Below, piece after piece: positions 41,573 to 50,963 of a stretch of DNA of 54,014 nt. How positions within the stretch are numbered: the first letter of the stretch is position 1; each line of letters opens with the position of its first letter. Made by a program: the position numbers and the translations under genes. The stretch covers positions 1 through 54,014 of the forward strand of contig JALEKJ010000010.1 of NCBI GenBank assembly GCA_022771695.1, in the 5' to 3' direction. Origin of the DNA: Roseburia sp. GTDB lineage: Bacteria > Bacillota > Clostridia > Lachnospirales > Lachnospiraceae. The notes below the pieces were generated by a model. That model saw nothing but the letters and a program-made list of their open reading frames with translations, did not search any database and had not been told where the DNA came from.

Positions 41573-42898
41573 TTACTTTTCTTCCATTACGCTCATATAT
41601 GCCGGGCGGATGATTTTATCGGTGCAGATTAATTCCTCGATGCGGTGTGCACTCCACCCCACGATTCGTGCGATTGCAAAGATTGCCGTATAAAGCTCTT
41701 TGGGCATTCCCAGCATGTCATATACAAATCCGCTGTAGAAATCTACGTTCGGGCTTACGCCTTTAAAAATATGACGCTTTTCTGCAATAATCTTCGGCGC
41801 AAGCTCCTCTATGTTCTCATAAAGCACCAAATCCTGCTCCCGATTTTTTTCTGCCGCGAGCTGTTTTACATACTGTTTAAAGACGCGCTCTCTCGGGTCG
41901 GAAAGAGAATATACGGCATGTCCCATTCCATAGATTAACCCTTTACCGTCAAACGCTTTCTTGTCCACAATCTTGGAAAGATATGCTGCGATTTCTTCCT
42001 TATCTGTATAATCGTTTACATGGGCACGGATGTCTTCCATCATTTCCATCACTTTGATATTGGCGCCACCATGTTTCGGTCCCTTCAGGGACGACATCGC
42101 AGCGGCAATCGTGGAATATGTATCGGAACCTGAGGATGTAACGACCCGTGTTGTAAAAGTAGAATTGTTACCGCCGCCATGCTCCATGTGAAGTATCAGC
42201 GCCGTGTCTAATACCTTTGCCTCCGTCATCGTGTAGGACTTATCCGGCCGCATCATCCGCAGGATGTTTTCCGCCGTAGAAAGCGCAGGGTCCGGATGAT
42301 GGATATACATACTCTCATTCTTTTCATAGTGATTATAAGCATTGTAGGCATACACCGCCAGCATCGGAAATTCACTGATTAGCTGTATGCACTGTCTTAA
42401 GGAATTGCTGACAGAGATATCCTTCGGATTTTCATCATACGCCGCCAGTGCAAGAATACTTCTGGTCATGGAATTCATAATATCTTCTGAGGGTGCTTTC
42501 ATAATAACGTCCCTTGTAAAATTGGTAGGCAGAGTTCTGCAATTCCCAATATACAATTTAAATTCTTCTTCCTCCTGCTTATTTGGCATTTCTCCCATTA
42601 ACAAAAGATATGCGATTTTTTCAAAACCGAATTCGTCCGGTTTTAAGTTCCCGATTAAGTCCTCAACACGGTATCCCCTGTACCATAATTCTCCCTCGCA
42701 GGGAGTTTTCTTTCCGTCAACAATTTGAGAAGATTTAATTTTAGATATGTTGGTAAGTCCCGTCAAGACGCCGTTGCCATTCTCATCACGCAGCCCGCTG
42801 TTGACGCCGTATTCCTCATATAGTCTCGGTGCAATATTGTCATTTTCCCGGCAAATTTTTTCTTTTTCTATTACATAATCAACCATTGAGTTCACCAT
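41573..42898 (-). CDS. Citrate synthase
   Basis: 441 residues, ATG at 42898 with GGAGGTGG upstream inside the MarR gene. Active-site elements: HMEHGGGNNSTF, SSLKGPKHGGANIK (His), IYGMGHAVYSLSDPRE (His), and NVDFYSGFVYDMLG (Asp). Condenses oxaloacetate and acetyl-CoA; a methylcitrate synthase cannot be excluded. It overlaps the MarR gene by 20 bp, so expression is translationally coupled to the regulator. Confidence 0.93.
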   Translation of the reverse strand: MVNSMVDYVIEKEKICRENDNIAPRLYEEYGVNSGLRDENGNGVLTGLTNISKIKSSQIVDGKKTPCEGELWYRGYRVEDLIGNLKPDEFGFEKIAYLLLMGEMPNKQEEEEFKLYIGNCRTLPTNFTRDVIMKAPSEDIMNSMTRSILALAAYDENPKDISVSNSLRQCIQLISEFPMLAVYAYNAYNHYEKNESMYIHHPDPALSTAENILRMMRPDKSYTMTEAKVLDTALILHMEHGGGNNSTFTTRVVTSSGSDTYSTIAAAMSSLKGPKHGGANIKVMEMMEDIRAHVNDYTDKEEIAAYLSKIVDKKAFDGKGLIYGMGHAVYSLSDPRERVFKQYVKQLAAEKNREQDLVLYENIEELAPKIIAEKRHIFKGVSPNVDFYSGFVYDMLGMPKELYTAIFAIARIVGWSAHRIEELICTDKIIRPAYMSVMEEK

Positions 42899-43391
42899 GC
42901 TTTTCCACCTCCATTTCCTCTATCTCACTGCTCATGATGGTTTCTAATTCTTTCATCAACTGGAGCAATTCTATCAGCTTCTCTTTTCCGAATTTATCAA
43001 TTACTTTTCCATAATATTGTTTTAAAACGGCTTCCTGCTCCTCTAACATTTTTCGTCCGCTCTCTGTGATGACGACATAGGTTCCGTCACTGCCGTTGCC
43101 GTCATGTGCCCACACGACCAATCCTCTGTCCCGCAGTTTTCCTATCATATCCGAAGTCTGCCGCATCGTCAGTTCCATTTTTTCGGACAGTTCTTTTAAG
43201 TATGTTTTTCCCTCATAAATGGAGGACATTTCATTTTCTATCGCAATATTATGTAATGCAATGTATTCCGGAATGCTCATTTCTTTAAAAAAGTCTCGAA
43301 TCTTTCCCTTGTCCATCATGTATCTTCGGTAAGTCAATTCATTGGAAAGCATCGTAATGTCCGGTGTTTTTGTTTCTTTTTTATTTTCCAT
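42879..43391 (-). CDS. MarR-family regulator coupled to citrate synthase
   Basis: 170 residues. Winged helix-turn-helix with LKELSEKMELTMRQTSDMIG (65-84) and wing GLVVWAHDGNGSDGTYVVIT. Its last 20 bp overlap the citrate synthase start. The promoter (TTGAAT-16-TATAAT, 43439-43466) is followed by a 22-bp sequence shared with the second MarR gene's promoter. Likely controls the operon in which it lies. Confidence 0.9.
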   Translation of the reverse strand: MENKKETKTPDITMLSNELTYRRYMMDKGKIRDFFKEMSIPEYIALHNIAIENEMSSIYEGKTYLKELSEKMELTMRQTSDMIGKLRDRGLVVWAHDGNGSDGTYVVITESGRKMLEEQEAVLKQYYGKVIDKFGKEKLIELLQLMKELETIMSSEIEEMEVEKHGELNG

Positions 43392-43423
43392 ACTGTCTCC
43401 TCCATCTTTTTTATTTTTAAACT

Positions 43424-43480
43424 GTTTATTTTTAAACCATTATAGTGTAAAAAAATATAAATTCAAGTGAATTTATATTT
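43424..43480 (-). promoter_or_regulatory. Promoter, shared MarR operator and terminator palindrome
   Basis: Minus-strand TTGAAT (43461-43466), 16 bp, TATAAT (43439-43444); 22 bp at 43424-43445 (starting GTTTATTTTTAAACC) recur exactly at 43953-43974. The -35 lies in a 13-bp inverted repeat (AAATATAAATTCA, 43453-43480) with T runs, a terminator for the second MarR gene. Confidence 0.7.
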
Positions 43481-43495
43481 TTTTTAGAACTGCTA

Positions 43496-43933
43496 TTACT
43501 GATTTAATTTTTTATTTATGTTCTCTCCAATCATCATGGATACCCGCTTAAAACATGCTAAGTCTTCCTCTGACACCCCTGCAAACATTTCTGTGTGAAT
43601 CCTATTCCACGCGCCGGATATCTCCGCTGCGAGCATCTTCCCCTCATACGTCAAGGTATAGTGTACATACCGCCGGTCCTTCTTGTCCTGCTCTGCGGTA
43701 ATGTACCCTCTCTCACACAGATGGAACACCGTCTGGGAAATATGCCCTTTATTGGCACTTAAGTATTCCTGAATATAAGCGGCGGTATCACACTCTCCGC
43801 ATATGGAGAGAAAGTAGACTACCTCTATTTCAATGCGCTTCAAGTCGTACTTTTTCCGAAGTGCGGCAAGCTCCAGCTCTGTAAATTGTTTAAATTGTCC
43901 GCCCCGTAAGATGACTTCTACCGGTCTTTCCAT
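43496..43933 (-). CDS. Second MarR-family regulator
   Basis: 145 residues. Winged helix-turn-helix: CDTAAYIQEYLSANKGHISQ and the wing AEQDKKDRRYVHYTLT. Distinct in sequence from the adjacent MarR but with the same promoter element. Begins MERPVEVILRGGQFKQFTEL. Located 104 bp upstream of the other MarR gene. May act on both promoters. Confidence 0.9.
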   Translation of the reverse strand: MERPVEVILRGGQFKQFTELELAALRKKYDLKRIEIEVVYFLSICGECDTAAYIQEYLSANKGHISQTVFHLCERGYITAEQDKKDRRYVHYTLTYEGKMLAAEISGAWNRIHTEMFAGVSEEDLACFKRVSMMIGENINKKLNQ

Positions 43934-43952
43934 AATCGTCTTTTCCTTTATA

Positions 43953-43995
43953 GTTTATTTTTAAACCATTATAGACGCTTAAACGCTTTTGTCAA
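43953..43995 (-). promoter_or_regulatory. Promoter and shared operator of the second MarR gene
   Basis: Minus-strand TTGACA (43990-43995), 16 bp, TATAAT (43968-43973), overlapping the exact 22-bp copy (43953-43974) of the sequence at 43424-43445. The -35 box overlaps the last codons of the methyltransferase gene. Confidence 0.7.
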
Positions 43996-44780
43996 TAGTT
44001 TGTTTTTCTGAGTATATCCAGCGTATGTGCACCGGCACCAATCAAATCCATTCTCTCACAGGTCGCCATCTGGTATTCCACAAAATGCTCAAATTCCTCC
44101 TCCGACATCCGGTTCAAAATCGAACGCATATAGCTGGAAGGTCCATCCGGCGAAATAATCTTGATACGCTCAAGCCCGGAATCATTAAGAAGTGCATCAA
44201 TGTCCTCGATTCTCATGTAATCATAAAGATTTTCCTTCTGTGAAATCGTGTGGAAATCCTCTGTCAGGCGCTTCTCCTGCATACATTCTTTGATGTGCCC
44301 TTCTTTAAACGCATAAGTCAATACACCATATTCATTCATACAGTACGCCACCAGTATCACCCCGCCCGGCTTCGTCACACGCCTTGCCTCCACCAGTGCC
44401 TGCTTTTTGTCTGCCTCTCCAAAAAGGTGATACATCGGACCGAACAAAAGCGTCACGTCGAAACTATCATTCGGCAGTTTCTTTAAATTCAAAGCGTTCC
44501 CTTGCATCGCCTTTACCGAACTTCCCTTAGACTTTAAAATTCCAAGGTTATACTTTACCAGTTCTACTGCGGTAACATCATATCCCTCATTCGCCAATGC
44601 AACGGAATACCTGCCGGTTCCCGCACCAATCTCAAGTATCTTTACGCTTTCTCTCGGCACTCCTGCCGGAATATATGCATGGATATACTTCATGGACACA
44701 CGATACTCTACCTGACCGCGTCTGGAATTCAATCTTTTTTCTTCGGGAAATTTATTATAATATCTTTCTAATTCGTTCAC
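43992..44780 (-). CDS. Class I SAM-dependent methyltransferase
   Basis: 262 residues. SAM-binding motif I VKILEIGAGTGRYSVALAN (44-62), motif post I VTAVELVKYNLGIL, and DVTLLFGPMYHLF (motif II/III-like). The family methylates small molecules or proteins; substrate not known. Four-bp overlap with the MmcQ/YjbR gene. Confidence 0.88.
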   Translation of the reverse strand: MNELERYYNKFPEEKRLNSRRGQVEYRVSMKYIHAYIPAGVPRESVKILEIGAGTGRYSVALANEGYDVTAVELVKYNLGILKSKGSSVKAMQGNALNLKKLPNDSFDVTLLFGPMYHLFGEADKKQALVEARRVTKPGGVILVAYCMNEYGVLTYAFKEGHIKECMQEKRLTEDFHTISQKENLYDYMRIEDIDALLNDSGLERIKIISPDGPSSYMRSILNRMSEEEFEHFVEYQMATCERMDLIGAGAHTLDILRKTNY

Positions 44781-45136
44781 GCTAAAAGTTCCTTCTGTTT
44801 TTTCTTGCTAAAACCGCCAAGCACCAGTTCATAAGACTTATCCAAGAGATCCTTTAGCAACTCATCCGGCACCTCTCCATCCGCCTTGATTGAATTCCAG
44901 TGAAGCTTATTCATATAATATCCGGGAATGATATCTTCGTATTGATTCCGTAAAAAATCACCCTCCGCCGGGTCCAGTTTCAGCGTAATATAATAGGGTG
45001 CATCGTTCTCGTCTAAACAGATAGCAGCAAACATCTTTCCGCCGATCTGATAGCGTATCCAGTTCCAATCTGCCTGAAGGTCTTTGGTGACACCCTTTTT
45101 GTTTAATAAAAATTCATCAATCCATGGATATTTCAT
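44777..45136 (-). CDS. MmcQ/YjbR-family protein
   Basis: 119 residues. Begins MKYPWIDEFLLNKKGVTKDL; FAAICLDENDAPYYITLKLD and GYYMNKLHWNSIKADGEVPD give the double-wing CyaY-like fold of YjbR. The family has been proposed to bind DNA, but evidence is thin. GAGGAAGA precedes the ATG. Confidence 0.88.
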   Translation of the reverse strand: MKYPWIDEFLLNKKGVTKDLQADWNWIRYQIGGKMFAAICLDENDAPYYITLKLDPAEGDFLRNQYEDIIPGYYMNKLHWNSIKADGEVPDELLKDLLDKSYELVLGGFSKKKQKELLA

Positions 45137-45235
45137 TGTTCTTCCTCCATTGTTTCTGATTTCTTTGGTTTATAATAGTTCCGCCTTACGTCATGCTTTT
45201 GATTATAGCATTAAAACAAGCTTCTTTTCCATCCC

Positions 45236-45989
45236 CTAAAAACCCCCATGGTCAATTTTGCAATTATCTATTCCTTCCAGTAGTTTATCAAAATCGTTCT
45301 GATATTCTCTATCCTGAATTGCCCTATATTTTTCAAATTCACTTTCAGCAAATGCCTTTGCAAGCTCCGCTGTCACTTTTCCCTTTCCCTGTAGTATGGT
45401 TTCTTCGTTCAATTCCAAGAACACATCCAGTTTCTTCGCCCAATCCTCCATTGTCATAGGAATTCTTTTTCTCGCCTGTCTTTCCGCATAATCCAAATAC
45501 ATGGAAACAAATTGATTTAAGTCCTGCATTTCCAGCTTGGATAAATAATTCTTTGCAATACTGACATCTGATTTTACAATTTTTCCATCAGGAGCATTTT
45601 TCCAAGTAGTCAACCCCATATGCTCTTTCATATGATCAGCCCGTTCCATAATAACTTCTGCTGCTGTATGTCCATGTATTGCAAAATGAAGTTTATTCTG
45701 CACTGTTGCAAAAAACTCTTTTGTTGTTACTGCCTGAAGCAGTTGCCGAGGATTTCTCGGTAACTGCTTCAGGGCTTAATTCCCCTGATTTAAAAATGTT
45801 CTTTAGATGTAATGAAATATTGTCTGTACTACAATCAAATAATTGTGCCATGCTTTTTTGTGTAAGCCACACATTCTCATCATGAACTCTTACTTCAATT
45901 CCATCCTCCGAATTCTGTTTTGTAAACACAAGAAAATCCACCGTACTATTACGAATCTGAAATGTCTTCTCTCCATTTTTCTCTGCCAT
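45236..45989 (-). pseudogene. RhuM-family protein remnant with an internal deletion
   Basis: The N-terminal part (45693-45989, 98 residues: VWLTQKSMAQLFDCSTDNIS, the helix-turn-helix) and C-terminal part (45236-45703: QNKLHFAIHGHTAAEVIMER, MTMEDWAKKLDVFLELN) both match RhuM, but they are in different frames and about 120-150 middle residues of the usual 330 are gone. The junction (about 45700-45770) carries an 18-bp inverted repeat (45732-45775) with one mismatch. Inactive unless a frameshift or recoding restores it. Confidence 0.8.
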
Positions 45990-46183
45990 AAAACATCCCT
46001 CTTGTAAGATTATCTAAAATATCTTAATGCTTCTATATACTATTTTCTTTAAGTCTCTTAAAATTATTGTCGCTCAAATTAATATTTATATTATAACCGA
46101 ATCTTTAAAAATTGTGTAGCAATATATTACTACATTAGTATTTACTTTAATAAATTGGGTTGCAAAAAGTATTGTGTTAACGC

Positions 46184-46210
46184 AAAAATGAACAGCCGCT
46201 TGGGCTGCTC
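46184..46210 (-). terminator. Terminator downstream of the GNAT gene
   Basis: Minus strand: GAGCAGCC/GGCTGTTC stem (one G-U), then ATTTTTG; about 120 bp past the end of the GNAT gene 46329. It lies inside the 339-bp gene-free stretch 45990-46328, otherwise AT-rich with no other clear site. Confidence 0.6.
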
Positions 46211-46276
46211 ACTTACTATTTATAAACTCATATTCTGTGTCCGTAGACAACTTTTCCACAAACTGACACCCAATTT

Positions 46277-46335
46277 ACTTGAATAGCTCCCTCAGTCGGC
46301 TTCCTTCGATTCCGTCAGTATCAGATTATTAACCA
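46277..46335 (-). pseudogene. Relic 3' end of an ArsC/Spx-like gene
   Basis: Minus-strand sequence here aligns with the last ~63 bp of the ArsC/Spx-like gene at 46940-47290 (shared ATA-TGACGG-AT-AAGGAAGCCGACTG core and CAAGTAA end) but carries in-frame stops. It overlaps the GNAT gene end by a few bases. A duplicated gene tail, evidence of an insertion or tandem duplication. Confidence 0.6.
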
Positions 46336-46859
46336 ATTTTCAATCTATAATATTTCCCGGTTGTGTGAATCTCTCCGCCGTTGCAATCATACGGAACATC
46401 CTTTTCATATACAAATCCAAGCTTTTTCATTACATTCCCCGATGCCGGATTCTCTATTGCATGAACTGCAATACATTCTCTAACCCCTATGACACTTTTG
46501 GCATATTGCATTACAGCTTTCATAGCCTCGGTGATATATCCATGTCCCCAATACCGTTTTCCCAGATTGTACGAAATATCCCAGTTCTCTTCCTCGTCAT
46601 TATAAAAAATCATACAGGTGCCTATCAATTCAGCAGTGCTCTTATCCTCAATCATCCATCTGTACCAATTATCTGCTTCAATATTTCCAAGCTCAAATAA
46701 TACAAATTCTTTTGCTTCTTCTATATCACTGCTTGCCTTCCAACACATATACCTTGAAACGTCTTCATCTTGCATCCAGCACAAAAATATTGCCTCAACA
46801 TCATTTTCACAAATCGGTCTTAAAATCAGTCTGTCCGTTTCAATAATAGGTGTTTTCAA
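46329..46859 (-). CDS. GNAT acetyltransferase (RimJ/RimL-like)
   Basis: 176 residues. Begins MKTPIIETDRLILRPICEND; acetyl-CoA loop NLGKRYWGHGYITEAMKAVM (about 121-140), ENPASGNVMKKLGF at the C-terminal. Resembles the RimJ/RimL group that acetylates ribosomal proteins or small amines. Lies between the ArsC-like gene and a degenerate copy of that gene's tail. Confidence 0.9.
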   Translation of the reverse strand: MKTPIIETDRLILRPICENDVEAIFLCWMQDEDVSRYMCWKASSDIEEAKEFVLFELGNIEADNWYRWMIEDKSTAELIGTCMIFYNDEEENWDISYNLGKRYWGHGYITEAMKAVMQYAKSVIGVRECIAVHAIENPASGNVMKKLGFVYEKDVPYDCNGGEIHTTGKYYRLKIG

Positions 46860-46939
46860 GTGACGCCCCTCCTAATTCTAATAAAATGCCCTTCCCGTAT
46901 CGCTGCAAAAGTTCAAAGGTAGCAACACAAGATAAGAGC

Positions 46940-47290
46940 TTACTTGAGCAACACACCCCAGTCGGCTTCCTTAAATCCCGTCAATATCACATCATCCGCA
47001 ACAACCAACGGTCTTTTCACCAACATCCCGTTGGTAGAAAGTAATTGCAGCATTTCTTCCTCGCTCATACCCGGAAGTTTATCCTTCAAATTCATTTCCT
47101 TGTATAACAATCCACTGGTATTGAAAAACTTCTTTAACGGCAAGCCACTCTTCTGATACCAGTTTTTTAATTCCTCATACGAAGGATTCTCATCCACAAT
47201 GTGTCTGTCTGCATATTCTACACCGTGGTCATCCAACCATTTTTTCGCTTTTTTACATGTAGAACATTTTGGATATTCTATAAATATCAT
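46940..47290 (-). CDS. ArsC/Spx-like thioredoxin-fold protein
   Basis: 116 residues from the ATG at 47290 (AAAGGAGAAG upstream). Begins MIFIEYPKCSTCKKAKKWLD with CxxC (Cys9-Cys12); ends with VADDVILTGFKEADWGVLLK. Members include Spx regulators and arsenate-reductase-like proteins (YffB group); the CxxC and lack of Spx-specific C-terminal features favour a reductase-like role. 4-bp overlap with the GNAT gene at 47287. Confidence 0.88.
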   Translation of the reverse strand: MIFIEYPKCSTCKKAKKWLDDHGVEYADRHIVDENPSYEELKNWYQKSGLPLKKFFNTSGLLYKEMNLKDKLPGMSEEEMLQLLSTNGMLVKRPLVVADDVILTGFKEADWGVLLK

Positions 47291-47838
47291 ATCGCTTCTC
47301 CTTTTTCTGTTTGTTTCCAGATTTTTGGCCACACGGTGCCATTGCTATAAAATACAAAGAACAAACGAAATTCCCGTTTCACAAAGTCACCGCCCACAAT
47401 GATTATTTCCTGTATTACACCATTCAGTTTCATCCGATATCCCGTTTCTCTGTATCCGTTTCGCATATAAAACGCTTTACGACTTTTTCTGACCGCAATA
47501 TCGGGTGTATTCTCATCACAGGGTTCAATGGAAATAATAATCTTCTTATTGGGATACATCTTCTGAATCTCATGCAGTATAGCACTTCCATAGCCTTTTG
47601 AACGAAGACTTTTATCAACCGCTAAGAACATGACAAATACTATTTTACTATTTTGAGCCAAATATGTAAATCCGCATAAGGTATCCGCGTCATAGAAACC
47701 CAAAAACTTGGTATTCCACAACTTAGACATTGCAACCATCATTGGAAACGGCATTCGCTCTTTTTTCGGAAACGCCTCAAAATAGATGCGTTTTACTCCC
47801 TCACTGTTCAACTTTACTTTCTCAGCCCTAATCTGCAT
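47287..47838 (-). CDS. GNAT-family acetyltransferase
   Basis: 183 residues. Acetyl-CoA binding VDKSLRSKGYGSAILHEI (about 74-91), conserved YMRNGYRETGY near 126-136. The substrate is not evident. It overlaps the ArsC-like gene by 4 bp, hence coupled translation. The C-terminal tail (KREFRLFFVFYSNGTVWPKI) is beyond the core fold. Confidence 0.82.
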   Translation of the reverse strand: MQIRAEKVKLNSEGVKRIYFEAFPKKERMPFPMMVAMSKLWNTKFLGFYDADTLCGFTYLAQNSKIVFVMFLAVDKSLRSKGYGSAILHEIQKMYPNKKIIISIEPCDENTPDIAVRKSRKAFYMRNGYRETGYRMKLNGVIQEIIIVGGDFVKREFRLFFVFYSNGTVWPKIWKQTEKGEAI

Positions 47839-47847
47839 CGCCCCTCC

Positions 47848-48578
47848 TTACATCGCACACATTTTTTCATATAGTCCGGGAATCAGTGATGTTGCAAATA
47901 TTTGCATAACTGTTGCCATATCAATCACCGCATGTCCCACCATAATCGGTAACGGGTTCCTCTTTTTGTAATAATACCAGCATAGAATGATTGCTAACGG
48001 CAAAAATGATAAAAAGCGATATAAAACATACTTCATATCAAACAGGGTAGGAATAAAACTGTGCTGCAACGCAAAAAATAACGCCGGAACAATAACGGCC
48101 GTATATTTATTTGATTAACCCCACAACCCAAATACAATCCGTCTTCGGCAAATGCTGTTGATATCGGCAATACGATGATATTGATTATTGCTAACCACAG
48201 CGGTATGGGTGCAATTATCATCGGCGCCGCATACGGAATGACTCCGTAACAAACATACCCTGCAAGGTACATTCCCGCCATTCCGACAAGCAAAATGATC
48301 ACGACCATACCTACTATTTGTTTCCATGTTGTTTCGCCCTTTTGATAATGAATTAATTGCCAATAATCCATACCTTGTTTTTTGGCAAGAGAAACCAAAA
48401 TCCATATTGTCCCAATATTAACAATGCCTGCGATTATCGACCACCAATTACTGATTTCTTGCATTTGCTTATCAAAAACGACTGCTGCAATCATAAAAAC
48501 CAATAAAAAAATAATGCAGCGTAATGGCAGCATATAATACAAGTTACAATTCCTATCATGATAGCTTTCCATATGCAC
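47848..48578 (-). pseudogene. CPBP-family membrane protease, frameshifted
   Basis: The N-terminal part (48033-48578) carries several membrane helices, the last ending AEDGLYLGCGVNQ, which supplies the first motif region; the C-terminal part (47848 to about 48118) continues in another frame with KYTAVIVPALFFALQHSFIP, then VGHAVIDMAT with the HxxxD motif. The frames join near 48105-48115 at CAAATAAATA, where one missing A would restore the reading frame. CPBP proteases act on membrane proteins and are linked to immunity and bacteriocin self-protection. Confidence 0.75.
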
Positions 48579-48728
48579 ATTCCCTCTGTGGGAAACAATC
48601 CATACACAAAGCTTCCGACAACCAGGAAGCGGATATAATCAAACAGCAATTATGCCATAACAAACAGTGGCGCTGCTGCGACTACCATTATTTTATCTTT
48701 CCTCTCTCCTCTCTCCTATGCGTCCCTC

Positions 48729-49421
48729 CTAATTCCACGGTCGCTTCTTCCCGTGCCATCCCCGTTCTTCCCAATATCCGAAATCCGGTTCCATCGGTGC
48801 AAAATGCTTATGTGCAAAGCGCATCAGGTAGAACCACTTTTTTGCACGACCGTTGCATCCACGCTTTCCTGCATTCTTCCGAATCCGTTTTGCCAATTTG
48901 TCTGTTTTGCCGTGGATTGTCTTCCGAATTCTGTCGGGAATTTCATCCGGCTTAACCGCCTGTACGCCCACACCGAGCTTGTACACCTTATGAATCCCCC
49001 ACATTTCAAGGCTATCCGCCATATCTTTTACCGTACTCTTCATACCCCCGCCGGCGGCGGTGCTGATGGCAACCGCTTGTTTTTCGCTCATTTCCGGCAT
49101 AGGTCTATGGATAACCCACCATGTTCCGAAGTGATCCAAAAAACTCATCATCTGTCCCGTGGCGTGATACACATAAACCGGACTTTCCAATATGAGCAGA
49201 TCCGCATCCAGGACTGCCTCTTTTAAAGGCTCCAGACTCTTGAAATGCGGACATTTGGACAAATCCGTCTGAAAGCAGGTAAAACACCCTTTACAAGGCT
49301 GTTCAAAATCCCGTGGTAAAAAAAACTCCAAAATTTCCCCGCCTACCTTATTCGCAAGTTCCCTTGCGACCATGCAAGTACTTCCTTCATGACTTTGTCC
49401 ATGAATTATCACAATCTTCAT
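48729..49421 (-). CDS. NADPH-dependent FMN reductase-like flavodoxin
   Basis: 230 residues. Flavodoxin fold: IVIIHGQSHEGSTCMVAREL (P-loop-like), PCKGCFTCFQTDLSKCPHF with a Cys cluster of iron-sulfur flavoproteins, VYVYHATGQMMSFLDHFG. C-terminal basic tail (KTIHGKTDKLAKRIRKNAGK) is longer than usual. Follows the chemoreceptor by 11 bp in the same operon. Confidence 0.85.
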   Translation of the reverse strand: MKIVIIHGQSHEGSTCMVARELANKVGGEILEFFLPRDFEQPCKGCFTCFQTDLSKCPHFKSLEPLKEAVLDADLLILESPVYVYHATGQMMSFLDHFGTWWVIHRPMPEMSEKQAVAISTAAGGGMKSTVKDMADSLEMWGIHKVYKLGVGVQAVKPDEIPDRIRKTIHGKTDKLAKRIRKNAGKRGCNGRAKKWFYLMRFAHKHFAPMEPDFGYWEERGWHGKKRPWN

Positions 49422-49432
49422 CCTGTCTTCTC

Positions 49433-50950
49433 CTAGTTTTCCACTGCCCTATGTGCGAGTTCCTTAATTCTTTCCACCATGTTTTCAATCTCCTCCACTC
49501 CTGCGCTGTTCTCCTGCGTAGCAGCCGTCACATGTCCGATTGCACGATAATTATTCTGGGTATTCAAATTCACCTGCTCCATGCCTTTTGCCACTTCGCT
49601 GCTCTGTTCCCTGATATTCTCAACGGTTTTGTCCATTTCCATAATCTGGTCCGACATCCGGCTGTTTGAAGAGGTAATTACCGCGGTGGAATTGCCAACC
49701 TCACGAATTTTCTCCATACCTGCTTCTGTCAGCTTCACACTCTGTTCCATAACGCTTACTGCATTTTCTGTATGGCGTACCGTTTCCGTTACAATTTTTC
49801 CGATATCGTCAACCGCTTCCCTTGTCTGTTCTGCAAGTTTCTGAATCTGATCAGCCACTACCGCAAATCCTTTTCCCTGTTCACCTGCTCTTGCCGCTTC
49901 TATGGAGGCATTCAGTGCAAGAATATTGGTTTGATTGGAAATTCCCGTAATCACTTTGATAATTCCTAGAATTTCTTTTGATTCTTCCCCTAACTGCCAT
50001 ATGATATCCTTGCATTCGCTGGTACTTGCATGAATCTGTTCCATGCCCTCCGTTGCATCATCCATCTTTTCCTGGTTTTCCTTCGTTCTTTCGTTAATTT
50101 GTCTTGCAAGATCAGCAACCTGTCCATTCATGGTTCCAAGTGTAATCAACTGTGCATTGATGTCCTGTGTTCTTCCGTTCATGCCGGTTATTTCATCCGT
50201 GTTTTCACTGAAGTTCTGCAATACCCCGCTTGTTTCTTCCGCAATCTGCCCGTTTGCTTTCATGGAAGCTTCTGTGATCACCGACAGTTCTTTTACCATA
50301 TGAAACAGTTCATCCGATGTCTGTCTGGATTTTTCCTGCATCTGCTCCATATGATTCATCATTTTTTCCTGTTCCTCGGCATTCAGCAAATTTGAAAGCA
50401 TTCCGGCCGTTCTCTCACAGAGCATGGTAAAAATAGCGGCAATGGCAATTAATACCATGGCTCTTGGCACAATCCCATAAACAATCAGCTTATACGGATT
50501 GGTAAAGTTCTTGTCCGGCAGCGTATTCAGAGCGAAATCCAGCCATTGTCCCACAGAAACACCTACCACGGACAAAACCGTAGTCAGAATGTTAAGTCTT
50601 TTTGAAAAATAGAGGCTTGCAATCGCAATAGCGTATATGTACAAAAGCACGACGTGATAACCCAATGTGGACGCCGCAATCGTAACAAATGCAACCGCGC
50701 AGAGAATCAGAACGTATTTTACATATCCGCTCTGTTGCTTTCCCACACATACAACCAACGTGGGAATCCACAACAGTACAGAACCTGCCACATACGCCAA
50801 AGTCATAATTCCCATATCAATCACAAAAATTCCAACTACATTGAGCAGATATACCAGTGTAAAAATCAGGAACGTAATTCTCATCACCTTTGCCACTGCT
50901 CTGTTCGCATCTTTCTCATTTTGAACCAATACACTATTTTTTTCTTCCAT
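49433..50950 (-). CDS. Methyl-accepting chemotaxis protein
   Basis: 505 residues. Six to seven membrane helices in the N-terminal 190 residues with little outside loop, then a signalling domain with the hairpin tip [20 protein letters not shown] and [20 protein letters not shown]. No HAMP domain was recognised. It would sense membrane state or ligands and talk to CheA/CheW elsewhere. Between a TetR gene (13 bp) and a flavodoxin gene, an unusual setting. Confidence 0.92.
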   Translation of the reverse strand: MEEKNSVLVQNEKDANRAVAKVMRITFLIFTLVYLLNVVGIFVIDMGIMTLAYVAGSVLLWIPTLVVCVGKQQSGYVKYVLILCAVAFVTIAASTLGYHVVLLYIYAIAIASLYFSKRLNILTTVLSVVGVSVGQWLDFALNTLPDKNFTNPYKLIVYGIVPRAMVLIAIAAIFTMLCERTAGMLSNLLNAEEQEKMMNHMEQMQEKSRQTSDELFHMVKELSVITEASMKANGQIAEETSGVLQNFSENTDEITGMNGRTQDINAQLITLGTMNGQVADLARQINERTKENQEKMDDATEGMEQIHASTSECKDIIWQLGEESKEILGIIKVITGISNQTNILALNASIEAARAGEQGKGFAVVADQIQKLAEQTREAVDDIGKIVTETVRHTENAVSVMEQSVKLTEAGMEKIREVGNSTAVITSSNSRMSDQIMEMDKTVENIREQSSEVAKGMEQVNLNTQNNYRAIGHVTAATQENSAGVEEIENMVERIKELAHRAVEN

Positions 50951-50963
50951 ACCTTTTTCTCCA

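Noticed and set aside
46151-46277. MITE-like element with TAAATTGGGT/ACCCAATTTA ends
   Set aside because: Ten-bp terminal inverted repeats at 127 bp distance are suggestive, but no target duplication and no second copy in the window.
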